From Clostridia bacterium (lineage in GTDB: Bacteria > Bacillota > Clostridia > Oscillospirales > Acutalibacteraceae), in NCBI GenBank assembly GCA_017631795.1, contig JAGBSO010000040.1, positions 1 to 34,167 on the forward strand: DNA of 34,167 nt. The letters run 5' to 3'. This document shows, piece after piece, positions 1-7,164 of the stretch (position 1 is the first letter of the stretch; each line of letters begins with the position of its first letter). A program made the position numbers and the translations under genes. The notes under the pieces were generated by a model that was not told where the DNA came from, made no database searches, and saw only the letters and a program-made list of their open reading frames with translations.

Positions 1-139
1 ATCTCAGTGCAAGTCTTGCATCGGCGGCTTTTACGGATCCGTCACCGTTTACATCACCTGTTGAGTATGCAAAGGCAGTCACAGAGAAAATTGTCAGCAT
101 AATTACTGCCAGCATGGTGATGAAAATTTTCTTTTTCAT
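1..139 (-). CDS. Secreted dockerin-domain protein, 5' fragment
   Basis: Only the first 46 codons lie in the window; the gene runs off the left edge. The start is ATG at 139, behind a GGAGG site at about 145-152. The N-terminus is a signal peptide: MKKK, a hydrophobic core, then an AFA cleavage region. Directly after it comes a type I dockerin-like calcium-binding loop (GDVNGDGSV) followed by KAADARLAL, the usual loop-helix pattern. Known family role: dockerins bind cohesins and dock secreted enzymes onto a surface scaffold. Here the dockerin sits at the N-terminus of the mature protein, so the catalytic or binding part, if any, is outside the window. A cohesin-like wall-anchored protein is encoded at 9942-10568, so the genome may hold partners for both halves, but a direct pairing is inference. 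Confidence 0.8.
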   Translation of the reverse strand, partial: MKKKIFITMLAVIMLTIFSVTAFAYSTGDVNGDGSVKAADARLALR

Positions 140-168
140 AAAATACCCTCCTTCATTAAGGTAATTCT

Positions 169-197
169 AATATAGCACAATAAATTTTTATTTTCAA
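169..197 (-). promoter_or_regulatory. Promoter of the dockerin gene
   Basis: On the minus strand there is TTGAAA (192-197), a 17-base spacer and TATATT (169-174) preceded by TGC, an extended -10. It lies about 30 bases upstream of the dockerin start codon and diverges from the tRNA promoter at 221-249. Confidence 0.6.
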
Positions 198-220
198 TTA
201 TAAAAAATCTGAAAAAACTA

Positions 221-249
221 TTGACAAATGATTGTTATTGTGTTATTAT
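221..249 (+). promoter_or_regulatory. Promoter of the tRNA-Ser pair
   Basis: Consensus TTGACA (221-226), a 17-base spacer and TATTAT (244-249), with the first tRNA beginning 13 bases downstream. It probably drives both tRNA genes to the terminator at 484-526. Confidence 0.75.
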
Positions 250-262
250 AACTGAGCATTAT

Positions 263-353
<91 letters not shown>

Positions 354-388
354 TTTTTTTTATCCAAAAATAGAAAAAAAGTTACCAA

Positions 389-482
389 GGAGCAGTACTC
401 AAGTTGGTGACGAGGCGCCCCTGCTAAGGGCGTAGGCCGGCTAAACCCCGGTGCGAGAGTTCGAGTCTCTCCTGCTCCGCCA
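389..482 (+). tRNA. tRNA-Ser (GCU)
   Basis: The acceptor GGAGCAG (389-395) pairs with CTGCTCC (472-478), then G and an encoded CCA (480-482). The anticodon loop CTGCTAA, within a CGCCC/GGGCG stem, gives GCT and reads AGC/AGU. It has a long variable arm and the T-arm AGAGTTCGAGTCTCT. It lies 35 bases after the first tRNA and is probably co-transcribed with it. Confidence 0.95.
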
Positions 483-483
483 C

Positions 484-526
484 AAAAAAGACCGCATTTG
501 TCCGACAGACAAATGTGGTCTTTTTT
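484..526 (+). terminator. Rho-independent terminator after the tRNAs
   Basis: A 19-bp stem (484-502 with 508-526, one G-T pair) with loop CGACA. It begins in an A-run and ends in T6, so it could stop transcription from either side. Confidence 0.85.
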
Positions 527-535
527 GAACTAAGT

Positions 536-703
536 GTGCCTTGCGGCACGAGAAGTACACTTCGTGCGTGAAGAGATGCTATGCATCGTGAAGTGCCTGC
601 GGGCGTGAGTGGCACATTTAACTTCACTTTGCGGCTTAGCCGCAATACTTCACTATGCCGAAGGCGTAACTTCACTTGGTAAAGCCAAACTTCACTAATT
701 ATT
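536..703. repeat. Array of small hairpins joined by GTGAAG / ACTTCAC linkers
   Basis: The right half has four copies of ACTTCAC (621-627, 647-653, 669-675, 689-695). They are separated by three different perfect or near-perfect hairpins: 629-645 (TTGCGGC/GCCGCAA), 654-668 (TATGCC/GGCGTA) and 676-688 (TTGGT/GCCAA). The left half has the linker in reverse complement: GTGAAG at 568-573 and 588-593, and GTGAG at 605. These lie between hairpins at 536-549, 547-566, 575-587 and 595-604. The array is therefore mirror-symmetric, and left linkers can pair with right linkers. Stem sequences differ while the linker is conserved. It contains no convincing gene and follows the tRNA terminator directly. 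Confidence 0.75.
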
Positions 704-752
704 GAAAAATCCGACTAATCGTGAATAATTGACTTGAATCGGAGATGTCGTT

Positions 753-833
753 ATGCCTGAAAGTAAATTAAGAACACAGTCCATGGATTTTGCAGTTTTC
801 ATCATTAACACCGCCAAGGAGAACACAAAATGA
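753..833 (+). pseudogene. 26-residue ORF resembling a four-helix-bundle (S23/IVP-type) protein start
   Basis: ATG at 753 has a well-spaced GGAG at 741-744. The ORF ends with TGA at 831-833, overlapping the next gene's ATG in an ATGA junction. The peptide opens MPESKLRTQSMDFAVFII. A short polar N-terminus followed by a Ser-x-x-FA-x-x-I pattern resembles, from memory, the start of four-helix-bundle proteins of the 23S rRNA intervening-sequence (PF05635-like) family. The helices that should follow, about 90 residues, are missing. It could be a decayed fragment, or a leader peptide that couples translation to the methyltransferase. The match is short, so confidence is low. Confidence 0.35.
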
Positions 834-1435
834 ACGATATAGCAAAGCATTACGACATATTGATTGACCTGAACAATGATCCTGTTCATGATCCCGAGCC
901 GTTGCGTGCTTACATGGATAAATGGGACGGGCAGGAATTTATTGACAAACTGCACCTTGATGAGACAAAATCAGTGTTGGAAATCGGTGTGGGAACAGGA
1001 CGTCTTGCTGTCAGGGTTGCTTCGTTTTGTAACAGATTCACAGGGGTGGATTTGTCTGCAAAAACAATAGAAAGAGCAAAAGAAAACATGAAAAGTTTTC
1101 AGAATGCAGTTCTTATCTGCGATGATTTTCTTGAAATTGATTTTCAGGAAAGATTCGATGTCATATATTCATCGCTGACATTTATGCACATAAAAGAAAA
1201 ACAGAAAGCTGTCTGCAAAGTCTTTGATTTGCTGAATAAAGACGGAATATTTGCTTTATCGGTTGATAAAAACCGCAATGATATCATTGATATCGGGGAG
1301 TCTGTAATTTCTGTTTTTCCTGATAATCCTGATGAAATAAAATGTTGTATTGAAAATGCAGGTCTGATTCTGACGGAAATGTACGAAACAGAATTTGCAC
1401 ATATTTTTATTGCAAAAAAAGAAGACATCATCTGA
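830..1435 (+). CDS. Class I SAM-dependent methyltransferase
   Basis: 201 residues. Motif I is VLEIGVGTGRLAVRVA (residues about 49-64), the glycine-rich SAM-binding loop, followed by an acidic strand end in FTGVDLS. DVIYSSLTFMHI matches the motif IV/post-motif region of the Methyltransf_11/25 type. The N-terminus (HYDILIDLNNDP) resembles small-molecule methyltransferases annotated as UbiE/COQ5-like; the substrate cannot be told. The start has AAGGAG at 816-821 and overlaps the stop of the 26-codon ORF upstream. The 3' end runs into a terminator whose stem includes the last codons. The gene has no functional partner beside it. Confidence 0.8.
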   Translation: MNDIAKHYDILIDLNNDPVHDPEPLRAYMDKWDGQEFIDKLHLDETKSVLEIGVGTGRLAVRVASFCNRFTGVDLSAKTIERAKENMKSFQNAVLICDDFLEIDFQERFDVIYSSLTFMHIKEKQKAVCKVFDLLNKDGIFALSVDKNRNDIIDIGESVISVFPDNPDEIKCCIENAGLILTEMYETEFAHIFIAKKEDII

Positions 1436-1453
1436 TGCCTTCTTAATTTTTTT
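1419..1453. terminator. Terminator overlapping the methyltransferase 3' end
   Basis: AAGAAG-A-CATCA (1419-1430) pairs with TGATG-C-CTTCTT (1433-1444), followed by AA and a T7 run. An A-run precedes it, so it can also serve the convergent metallophosphoesterase gene. The stop codon lies inside the stem. Confidence 0.7.
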
Positions 1454-1459
1454 ATTCTT

Positions 1460-2452
1460 TTATACCAGCGGGATTGTTACATCGTAATCGGGAAGCCATG
1501 TGCCTGAAATGAAGTTTCTTGCACGGATAACAACTTCATTTTCGTAAACTTCAATGCTGTAACCGCTGCCGTTCATAAAGTTGCCTCTGCTTGTGGGGAA
1601 CATGAATGAGGGCAGGTTGATTGAATGAAGTGAACCGTATGATTCAACAGATGTGTAGCCGTAAAGCTCTGATCTTTCTTCGTTCACAAGGCCGTTGTGG
1701 ATGTGACCTGAAATAAGGAACACATTTTCATAGTCCTTGAGAATTGCTTCAACTTCTGCATTCTGATCGCCGAAACTGCCGTCCATGGGTTCGGGTTCTT
1801 CTTCACCGAATGATTCGGGAAGTCCGTGTGTGAATGCAACGGGCCAGTGTGAAATAACAAAAACGGGAAGTCCTTTTTCTGCAGCCTTGTCCATTTCTGC
1901 TTTGAGCCATTCAAGCTGTGCAGGGCTGATGTATGCAGAAACGTGTGTGCCTTCACTTGCCATAACGATAAATGTGTAACCGTTGATTTCGGTTGAGTAG
2001 TAACATTCTGTAAGGTCACGGTCTGCAATTTCCTTTGAATATTTAAGGAAATTTTCTTTTACAGGCTCATATCTGTCATTTTCATCTGTCCATGTGTCGT
2101 GATTGCCCAGCGCAAGAAGAATATTTTCTGCGGGATCATATCCGCTGAAAGCCTTGCTGAGATTTTCATAATCAGACTCAATGCCGTCGTCTGTCATGTC
2201 ACCTGCAATAACAAGTGCATCAGGCTTGTTGACAGCATTTGTCATGTCGTCAAGTCCGCTTTCAAGTACCATTCTGCGTAAATATTCATCAGTCATGTGA
2301 ACATCGGAAATTACGGCAAAGTCAAGAAGAACATCATCAGCATTTTTTACATCGTATGCATTGTTTCCTGTGTTGCCGAAGAAACCTGTCATGCTGAAAA
2401 CTGTGATAACCGAAATGAAAAACGAAATAATAGTTCTGAATACAGTAACCAT
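1460..2452 (-). CDS. Secreted or membrane-anchored metallophosphoesterase
   Basis: 330 residues from ATG at 2452, which has AAAGGAG 7-8 bases upstream. A longer reading from 2533 lacks a ribosome site and was not used. The N-terminus is a hydrophobic signal or anchor (about residues 4-23). The calcineurin-like metal motifs are in order: SDVHMTD, GDMTDDG, GNHDTW, ISHWPV and SGHIHNG. These supply the Asp, His and Asn ligands of a two-metal phosphoesterase, so the protein should hydrolyse a phosphomonoester or diester outside the membrane. The substrate is unknown. The gene has its own probable promoter and converges on the methyltransferase. Confidence 0.85.
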   Translation of the reverse strand: MVTVFRTIISFFISVITVFSMTGFFGNTGNNAYDVKNADDVLLDFAVISDVHMTDEYLRRMVLESGLDDMTNAVNKPDALVIAGDMTDDGIESDYENLSKAFSGYDPAENILLALGNHDTWTDENDRYEPVKENFLKYSKEIADRDLTECYYSTEINGYTFIVMASEGTHVSAYISPAQLEWLKAEMDKAAEKGLPVFVISHWPVAFTHGLPESFGEEEPEPMDGSFGDQNAEVEAILKDYENVFLISGHIHNGLVNEERSELYGYTSVESYGSLHSINLPSFMFPTSRGNFMNGSGYSIEVYENEVVIRARNFISGTWLPDYDVTIPLV

Positions 2453-2480
2453 ATCAACAGCTCCTTTTTGTGTTGTTTTT

Positions 2481-2510
2481 ATGATATCACAATAAATGGT
2501 AAAAAGTAAA
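2481..2510 (-). promoter_or_regulatory. Possible promoter of the metallophosphoesterase gene
   Basis: On the minus strand there is TTTACT (2505-2510), an 18-base spacer and TATCAT (2481-2486), about 30 bases before the start codon. The match is weak. Confidence 0.4.
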
Positions 2511-2527
2511 GAAAAAATTAAATTCAA

Positions 2528-2556
2528 TTGCAATTTTTTTTTGAATATGTTATTTT
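2528..2556 (+). promoter_or_regulatory. Promoter of the reductase-oxidoreductase pair
   Basis: TTGCAA (2528-2533), a 17-base spacer and TATTTT (2551-2556) preceded by TGT (extended -10), 31 bases before the ATG at 2587. Confidence 0.5.
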
Positions 2557-2586
2557 AGTAAAAAAGAATTCCGGAAGGTGTTTGAA

Positions 2587-3609
2587 ATGAAAAATATAGA
2601 GTGCGCAATTTACGGTGCAGGTTCTCTCGGTACTGTTCTCGGCGCATACATCACAAAAAACGGCGGTCAGATTGACCTTATCAACAGAAATAAAGCTCAT
2701 GTTGCGGCACTTAAAGAAAAAGGTGCGGTTATCACGGGAACAGTTGAGATGACAGTGCCTGTCACAGCACTCACTCCCGACGAAATGACAAAGAAATACG
2801 ATGTTATTTTCCTTATGACAAAACAGCTTTTCAACAAGGAAGTTGTCACTTTCCTTAAAGATTATATGACAGAAAAAGGTGTTATCGTTACACTTCAGAA
2901 CGGCATTCCCGAACCCGGTATTGCAGAAATCATCGGTGAAGAGCACACAATGGGTTGCACCGTTGAATGGGGTGCAGAACTTACAGAACCCGGTGTCTGC
3001 GTTCTTACAAGTGAGCCTGACAGCCTTTCTTTCCACATGGGTAAGATGAAAGGCATCACAGATGAACAGTTCAATATGGTAAAAGACATTCTTGAACTCA
3101 TGTGTCCCGTTTATGAGGAAGAAAATCTTATCGGTGCACGTTGGTCAAAGCTTCTTATCAACGCAACATTCTCAGGTCTTGGCACAGTTGTGGGCGGTGC
3201 ATTCGGTGATGTTTCCGAAAACGCAGATGCAAGAAAAATCGCAGTCCGTTGCATGAAAGAATGTATTGATGTCGGTCATGCTGCAGGTGCTGAATTCGTA
3301 CCCGTTCAGGGCAAAGATATCACAAAGCTTTTCTATTATACAAATCCCCTGAAGCGTGCATTTGCAACACTTCTTGTTCCCATTGCGATGAAAAAGCACC
3401 GTGGAATAGTTCCTTCAATGCTTCAGGATATCAGAAACGGCAAACCCTGTGAAGTTGATGCAATCAACGGCGTTGTCTGTGAATGGGGCAGAAAGTGCGG
3501 TGTTCCCACTCCCATAAATGACAGAATTGTTGAAGTCATCAAAAAAGAACAGGCAGACGAAAGAAAACCTGTTCCCTCAAATATCAGATTCTTTGATGAC
3601 CTGCTGTAA
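2587..3609 (+). CDS. Ketopantoate reductase-like (ApbA/PanE family) NAD(P)H-dependent oxidoreductase
   Basis: 340 residues from ATG at 2587, placed 9 bases after GGAAGG; a GTG at 2578 is in frame but sits on that site. The N-terminus is a Rossmann fold with YGAGSLG (residues 8-14). The middle has WSKLLINATFSGL, carrying the conserved lysine and asparagine of the family. The C-terminal helical domain has SMLQDIRNGKPCEVDAING followed by GVPTPIND, a very typical PanE pattern. True PanE makes pantoate for coenzyme A. This copy is about 40 residues longer than the usual 300 and is paired with an FAD oxidoreductase 12 bases downstream, so it may reduce another 2-keto substrate. No other pantothenate gene is near. 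Confidence 0.8.
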   Translation: MKNIECAIYGAGSLGTVLGAYITKNGGQIDLINRNKAHVAALKEKGAVITGTVEMTVPVTALTPDEMTKKYDVIFLMTKQLFNKEVVTFLKDYMTEKGVIVTLQNGIPEPGIAEIIGEEHTMGCTVEWGAELTEPGVCVLTSEPDSLSFHMGKMKGITDEQFNMVKDILELMCPVYEEENLIGARWSKLLINATFSGLGTVVGGAFGDVSENADARKIAVRCMKECIDVGHAAGAEFVPVQGKDITKLFYYTNPLKRAFATLLVPIAMKKHRGIVPSMLQDIRNGKPCEVDAINGVVCEWGRKCGVPTPINDRIVEVIKKEQADERKPVPSNIRFFDDLL

Positions 3610-3621
3610 AGGAGAATAATT

Positions 3622-4950
3622 ATGGGCAAAAAGATTATTGTTGCAGGCGGCGGTCACGGTGGTATTGCCGCAGCTATGCTTCTTGCAAGAAACGGCTTTG
3701 ACGTAACCGTTTATGAAAAGAATACAAGAGAAAATATGGGTCATGACTGGACCGATATTTTTGATAAAAAAGGTTTCACGGCAATCGGACTTGACCTGCC
3801 CGACAAATCACTCTGGAATCTCAAGCATGACATGACTTTCTATGGTCCTGCAATGAAGACAGCTCTTCATCAGAACACACCGTTTGATCAGCTTGAAATT
3901 CAGATGGAGCGCAGAGACATTTATAATTACCTTATTGAAAATGCAGAAAAAACAGGCGTTAAGTTTGTTTACGGCTGTGAAATTCTCGGTGCTGTTGTCA
4001 TCGGCAACAGGGTAGTGGGTATAAAAACTGCAGACGGTGACATTCTTGCAGACCTTGTTATTGATGCTGCAGGTATGAATTCTCCCGTCAGAAAATCACT
4101 TCCTTCATGGCTCGGAATTCAGAATGATTCAATTGACTATGAGCAGTTTTATGTTTACAGAGCATTCTGGAACAAGACTGCGGAAGTTGACGACATAAAC
4201 AAGTTCAAGGTGCTTATGCTTCATGAAAACAAGCTTGGTATCACATGGGTTGCAACAGAAGAAGAGCATACCGATGTGCTTATCGGCAGATTCATGCCCT
4301 TTGATATGGATGAAGTCGACAGCACAATGGAATCACTCCGCAAGGATAATGACAGTATCGGTACTGAAATTCAGCGTGGCGGTCAGTTTGTGAATATTCC
4401 CGTGCGTCAGCCTCTGGGAGTTATGGTTGCAGACGGTTATGCTGCAATCGGTGACAGCGCATTCATGACAGTGCCTATCATCGGCTCAGGCATTGCAAAC
4501 AGCCTGAAAGCTGCGGCAATCCTTGCAGATGCAGTCATCGCAGACAGCAATATGGCTTTCAGTGCAGAATCTCTCTGGAAATATCAGACAGAGTTTTATA
4601 AGAGAATCGGCAGCGGTCTTGCACCTCTTGCCTGTGTAAAACTCATGCTCACACGTCTTGAAGGATATGAGCTTGATTACATATTCAAAACAGGCATTCT
4701 CAATGCAGACGATATGACAATCGGTGCAGATTCAACAAATCTTGCGGCAATGCTCGGCGGTATGAAACCTGCCGATATCAAAATCAAGCTGACAGGTCTT
4801 ATCAATAATAAGGCAGTGCTTAAAAAGGTTGTCAGAATGGGTCTTGAACTTGCAAAGGCAACAGTTGTCACATCAGCAATGCCGAAAAAGTATGACCGTA
4901 AAGCCGTGCTTAAATGGGTAAAACAGTATAACAATTGTTTTAAACACTGA
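3622..4950 (+). CDS. FAD-dependent oxidoreductase (geranylgeranyl reductase/monooxygenase-like)
   Basis: 442 residues. KIIVAGGGHGGIAAAMLLARNG near the N-terminus is a dinucleotide-binding GxGxxG fold followed by an acidic strand end (VTVYEK). DLVIDAAGMNSPVR resembles the GD-type second motif. GYAAIGDSAFMTVPIIGSGIANSLKAA is the FAD ribityl-binding region, with GD and the glycine-rich turn. This arrangement is typical of the class A flavin hydroxylase/geranylgeranyl reductase superfamily. The start has AAAGGAG at 3608-3614, and the gene is surely co-transcribed with the PanE-like gene. The C-terminal 120 residues are helical without a recognised domain. The substrate is unknown; together the pair suggests a small redox module. 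Confidence 0.75.
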   Translation: MGKKIIVAGGGHGGIAAAMLLARNGFDVTVYEKNTRENMGHDWTDIFDKKGFTAIGLDLPDKSLWNLKHDMTFYGPAMKTALHQNTPFDQLEIQMERRDIYNYLIENAEKTGVKFVYGCEILGAVVIGNRVVGIKTADGDILADLVIDAAGMNSPVRKSLPSWLGIQNDSIDYEQFYVYRAFWNKTAEVDDINKFKVLMLHENKLGITWVATEEEHTDVLIGRFMPFDMDEVDSTMESLRKDNDSIGTEIQRGGQFVNIPVRQPLGVMVADGYAAIGDSAFMTVPIIGSGIANSLKAAAILADAVIADSNMAFSAESLWKYQTEFYKRIGSGLAPLACVKLMLTRLEGYELDYIFKTGILNADDMTIGADSTNLAAMLGGMKPADIKIKLTGLINNKAVLKKVVRMGLELAKATVVTSAMPKKYDRKAVLKWVKQYNNCFKH

Positions 4951-4965
4951 TTTTTATAAAAAAAG

Positions 4966-5000
4966 AATCCACTCTCTTGCTGAGAGTGGATTTTTGTTTT
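4966..5000. terminator. Bidirectional terminator between convergent operons
   Basis: A perfect 11-bp stem AATCCACTCTC/GAGAGTGGATT (4966-4976, 4982-4992) with loop TTGCT, then a T-rich tail. An A-run lies on the left, so it serves both the oxidoreductase gene and the decarboxylase operon. Confidence 0.85.
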
Positions 5001-5013
5001 TGTATTTCGCTTA

Positions 5014-6222
5014 TCAGCCGAACATTGAAAGGAGGTAACCTGCAGCAACTGCAGAACCGATAACACCTGCAACATTGGGACCCATAGCGTGCATAAGAAG
5101 GAAGTTTGTTGCGTCTGTCTTTGCGCCGACTTTCTGAGCAACACGTGCTGCCATGGGAACAGCAGAAACGCCTGCTGCGCCGATAAGGGGATTGATCTTG
5201 CCCTTTGTAAGAACATACAGGAGCTTTCCGAGAAGCACACCGCCCACTGTTGAGAAGACGAATGCAAACAGACCGAGAGCAACAATCTTGAGAGTCTGTG
5301 CTGTAAGGAATGTTTCACCGTTAGCTGTAGCACCGACGCAGACACCAAGAAGAATTGTAACGATGTTCATAAGTGCATTCTGAGCTGTGTCTGAAAGTCT
5401 GTCTGTAACTGCACACTCTTTGAAAAGGTTTCCGAGCATGAGCATACCGAGAAGGGGTATTACTGAGGGAAGAAGAAGCGCTGTGATGATAAGAACAACA
5501 ACGGGGAAGATAATCTTCTCTGTCTTTGTAACTTTTCTGAGCTGAGTCATCTTTACTGCGCGTTCTTTCTTTGTTGTGAGAACATTCATGATGGGAGGCT
5601 GAATAACAGGAATCAGCGCCATGTATGAATATGCAGCAACTGCGATGGGAGCAAGAAGATGTGAAGCAAGCTTACTTGTAAGGAAGATTGCTGTGGGACC
5701 GTCTGCACCGCCGATGATTGCGATTGATGCTGCTTCCTGGGGATTGAATCCGAGGGCAATAGCAACGATGAATGCAACATAAATACCGAGCTGTGCAGCT
5801 GCACCGAGAAGAAGGCTGATTGGGTTTGAGAGAAGAGGACCGAAGTCTGTCATCGCACCGACACCCATGAAGATAAGGCAGGGGAAGATGCTGCTCTTGA
5901 CGCCGATATACAGCAGTCGCAGTACGCCCGAATCATACCAGTGACCGGCTTCCATAACACCTTCTTCAATCGCCTGCATTGTTGCAGGGTCTGAAAGACC
6001 GATTGAGTCAAGCATTATTTCCGAACCGGGAAGATTTGCAAGAAGAATGCCGAAGGAAATGGGAACAAGAAGAAGAGGCTCGAATTTCTTTGCAATTGCA
6101 AGGTACAGGAAAACACAAGCAACAAGAATCATGATGATATTCTTGATACTTGCAGTACCGTTGAAAAATGCACCGATACCCGAGGTTTCAAAAAGCCCCG
6201 TTAATGTATCAATAATATTCAT
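5014..6222 (-). CDS. oadB: Na+-translocating decarboxylase beta subunit
   Basis: 402 residues, very hydrophobic, with about nine or more membrane segments. IIGGADGPTAIFLTSKLA holds the conserved GGADGPT stretch whose aspartate is essential for Na+ transport in known beta subunits. Further family signatures are IPVIQPPIMNVLTTKKER, CVGATANGETFLT and, at the C-terminus, HAMGPNVAGVIGSAVAAG. In the complex, this subunit decarboxylates carboxybiotin and pumps sodium outward. It is the last gene of the operon, 17 bases after the biotin carrier, with AAAGGAC upstream. OadB, GcdB and MmdB cannot be told apart by this subunit alone; the oadA-type gene in the operon argues for oxaloacetate or a related substrate. 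Confidence 0.93.
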   Translation of the reverse strand: MNIIDTLTGLFETSGIGAFFNGTASIKNIIMILVACVFLYLAIAKKFEPLLLVPISFGILLANLPGSEIMLDSIGLSDPATMQAIEEGVMEAGHWYDSGVLRLLYIGVKSSIFPCLIFMGVGAMTDFGPLLSNPISLLLGAAAQLGIYVAFIVAIALGFNPQEAASIAIIGGADGPTAIFLTSKLASHLLAPIAVAAYSYMALIPVIQPPIMNVLTTKKERAVKMTQLRKVTKTEKIIFPVVVLIITALLLPSVIPLLGMLMLGNLFKECAVTDRLSDTAQNALMNIVTILLGVCVGATANGETFLTAQTLKIVALGLFAFVFSTVGGVLLGKLLYVLTKGKINPLIGAAGVSAVPMAARVAQKVGAKTDATNFLLMHAMGPNVAGVIGSAVAAGYLLSMFG

Positions 6223-6239
6223 TTGCCGAAAGTCCTTTC

Positions 6240-6653
6240 TCAGATTACTGCAAGAACTTCGTCTGTGTCAACTGTAGCACCCTTCTGAACAAGAATCTGC
6301 TTTACTGTGCCGTCTTCGGGAGCAACGATTTCGTTTTCCATCTTCATAGCTTCAAGGATGAACATTACATCACCCTTCTTTACAGCCTGACCTGCAGAAA
6401 CGTTGATGTTGAGGATGTTGCCGGGCATGGGAGCTGTAACTTTAAGACCGTCACCTGCAACTGCAACGGGAGCAGGAGCTGCTGCGGGTGCTTCGGGAGC
6501 TGCTGCGGGTGCTGCAACGGGAGCAGCCACGGGAGCTGCAACTGCAACAGGAGCTGCTGCAACGGGAGCTTCTGTGATGTTTGTGATAACTGCTTCTGAT
6601 TCTGTAACTTCAACTTCGTAATTTTTACCGTTTAATGTAACTACATATTTCAT
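6240..6653 (-). CDS. Biotin carboxyl carrier subunit of the decarboxylase
   Basis: 137 residues. Residues 1-28 form a short conserved N-terminal segment. Residues 29-67 are an Ala/Pro/Val-rich flexible linker built from AAPVA-like repeats. Residues 70-137 are a biotinyl/lipoyl domain with EAMKMENEI, in which Lys104 is the biotinylation site. The protein carries carboxybiotin from the OadA carboxyltransferase to the OadB membrane subunit. It is encoded separately, not fused to OadA as in Klebsiella, matching the MmdC/GcdC-like layout common in clostridia. It begins 2 bases after oadG stops, so translation is probably coupled. Confidence 0.92.
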   Translation of the reverse strand: MKYVVTLNGKNYEVEVTESEAVITNITEAPVAAAPVAVAAPVAAPVAAPAAAPEAPAAAPAPVAVAGDGLKVTAPMPGNILNINVSAGQAVKKGDVMFILEAMKMENEIVAPEDGTVKQILVQKGATVDTDEVLAVI

Positions 6654-6655
6654 GA

Positions 6656-7150
6656 TTAATTCTCCTTTATGAGTCTGATTGATGAAAAATCAAGTCTTTC
6701 AAGCGGAATTCCGCTTGCATCGCTTACGATTGCCATGATAACTGCTGCTGTGGGTTCGTCAACGTCGATAAGTTCGACTGAATCCTGCAAGCATTTTATT
6801 GAATGGAATGCGAGTCTGTTGAGAGGGATGCCTGTCTGATGGCTTACAAGAGCCATGATTACTGCAGCGTTTGCTTCCGAAACACCTTCAAGGCGAAGAT
6901 AACCGGGTGTTACGGGAGCTGAAACGGGAGCAACAGGGGCAGCAGCTGAAGTTTCAGCCTTTGCTGCGGGAGCATCCTGCTTTGTTTCTTCATTTTTGTT
7001 TCCGCCTGCAACTTTATTGAAGATTTTTGAAATCATCATGATAAGAACTGCGATAAATGCAAGAACAATAAGAACAATAACAAAGCCGACACCTGATGTC
7101 TTGAGAGTGTCACCCATTCCCAACTGCATTTCAAGAAGTGATAATGTCAT
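6656..7150 (-). CDS. oadG: OadG-family gamma subunit with a duplicated C-terminal module
   Basis: 164 residues from ATG at 7150 (AAAAGGAG 8 bases upstream; the in-frame GTG at 7159 abuts that site). One membrane helix lies near residues 20-44, followed by a charged Ala/Pro-rich linker. The C-terminus has two copies of a 28-residue module at about residues 92-119 and 132-159, identical at 18 of 28 positions. Both have AAVIMA-V-S, then GIPL-RL-F-SI. A single AVI-AAI...F-VRSI-like segment is usual in OadG/MmdD proteins, so this one appears doubled. The family assembles the complex and binds the carboxyltransferase. Position in the operon supports the call. Confidence 0.82.
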   Translation of the reverse strand: MTLSLLEMQLGMGDTLKTSGVGFVIVLIVLAFIAVLIMMISKIFNKVAGGNKNEETKQDAPAAKAETSAAAPVAPVSAPVTPGYLRLEGVSEANAAVIMALVSHQTGIPLNRLAFHSIKCLQDSVELIDVDEPTAAVIMAIVSDASGIPLERLDFSSIRLIKEN

Positions 7151-7164
7151 TGTCTGCACTCCTT

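Noticed and set aside
484..526. Third RNA gene after the tRNAs
   Set aside because: The sequence is a simple long terminator stem with flanking A and T runs.
536..703. Possible CRISPR array
   Set aside because: The repeated unit is only 7 bases, the inserts are 13-19 bases and palindromic, and no cas gene is near.
4677..5348. 223-codon minus-strand frame spanning the oxidoreductase end and oadB
   Set aside because: It crosses a terminator and overlaps two well-supported genes in other frames. Its composition is that of a shadow frame.
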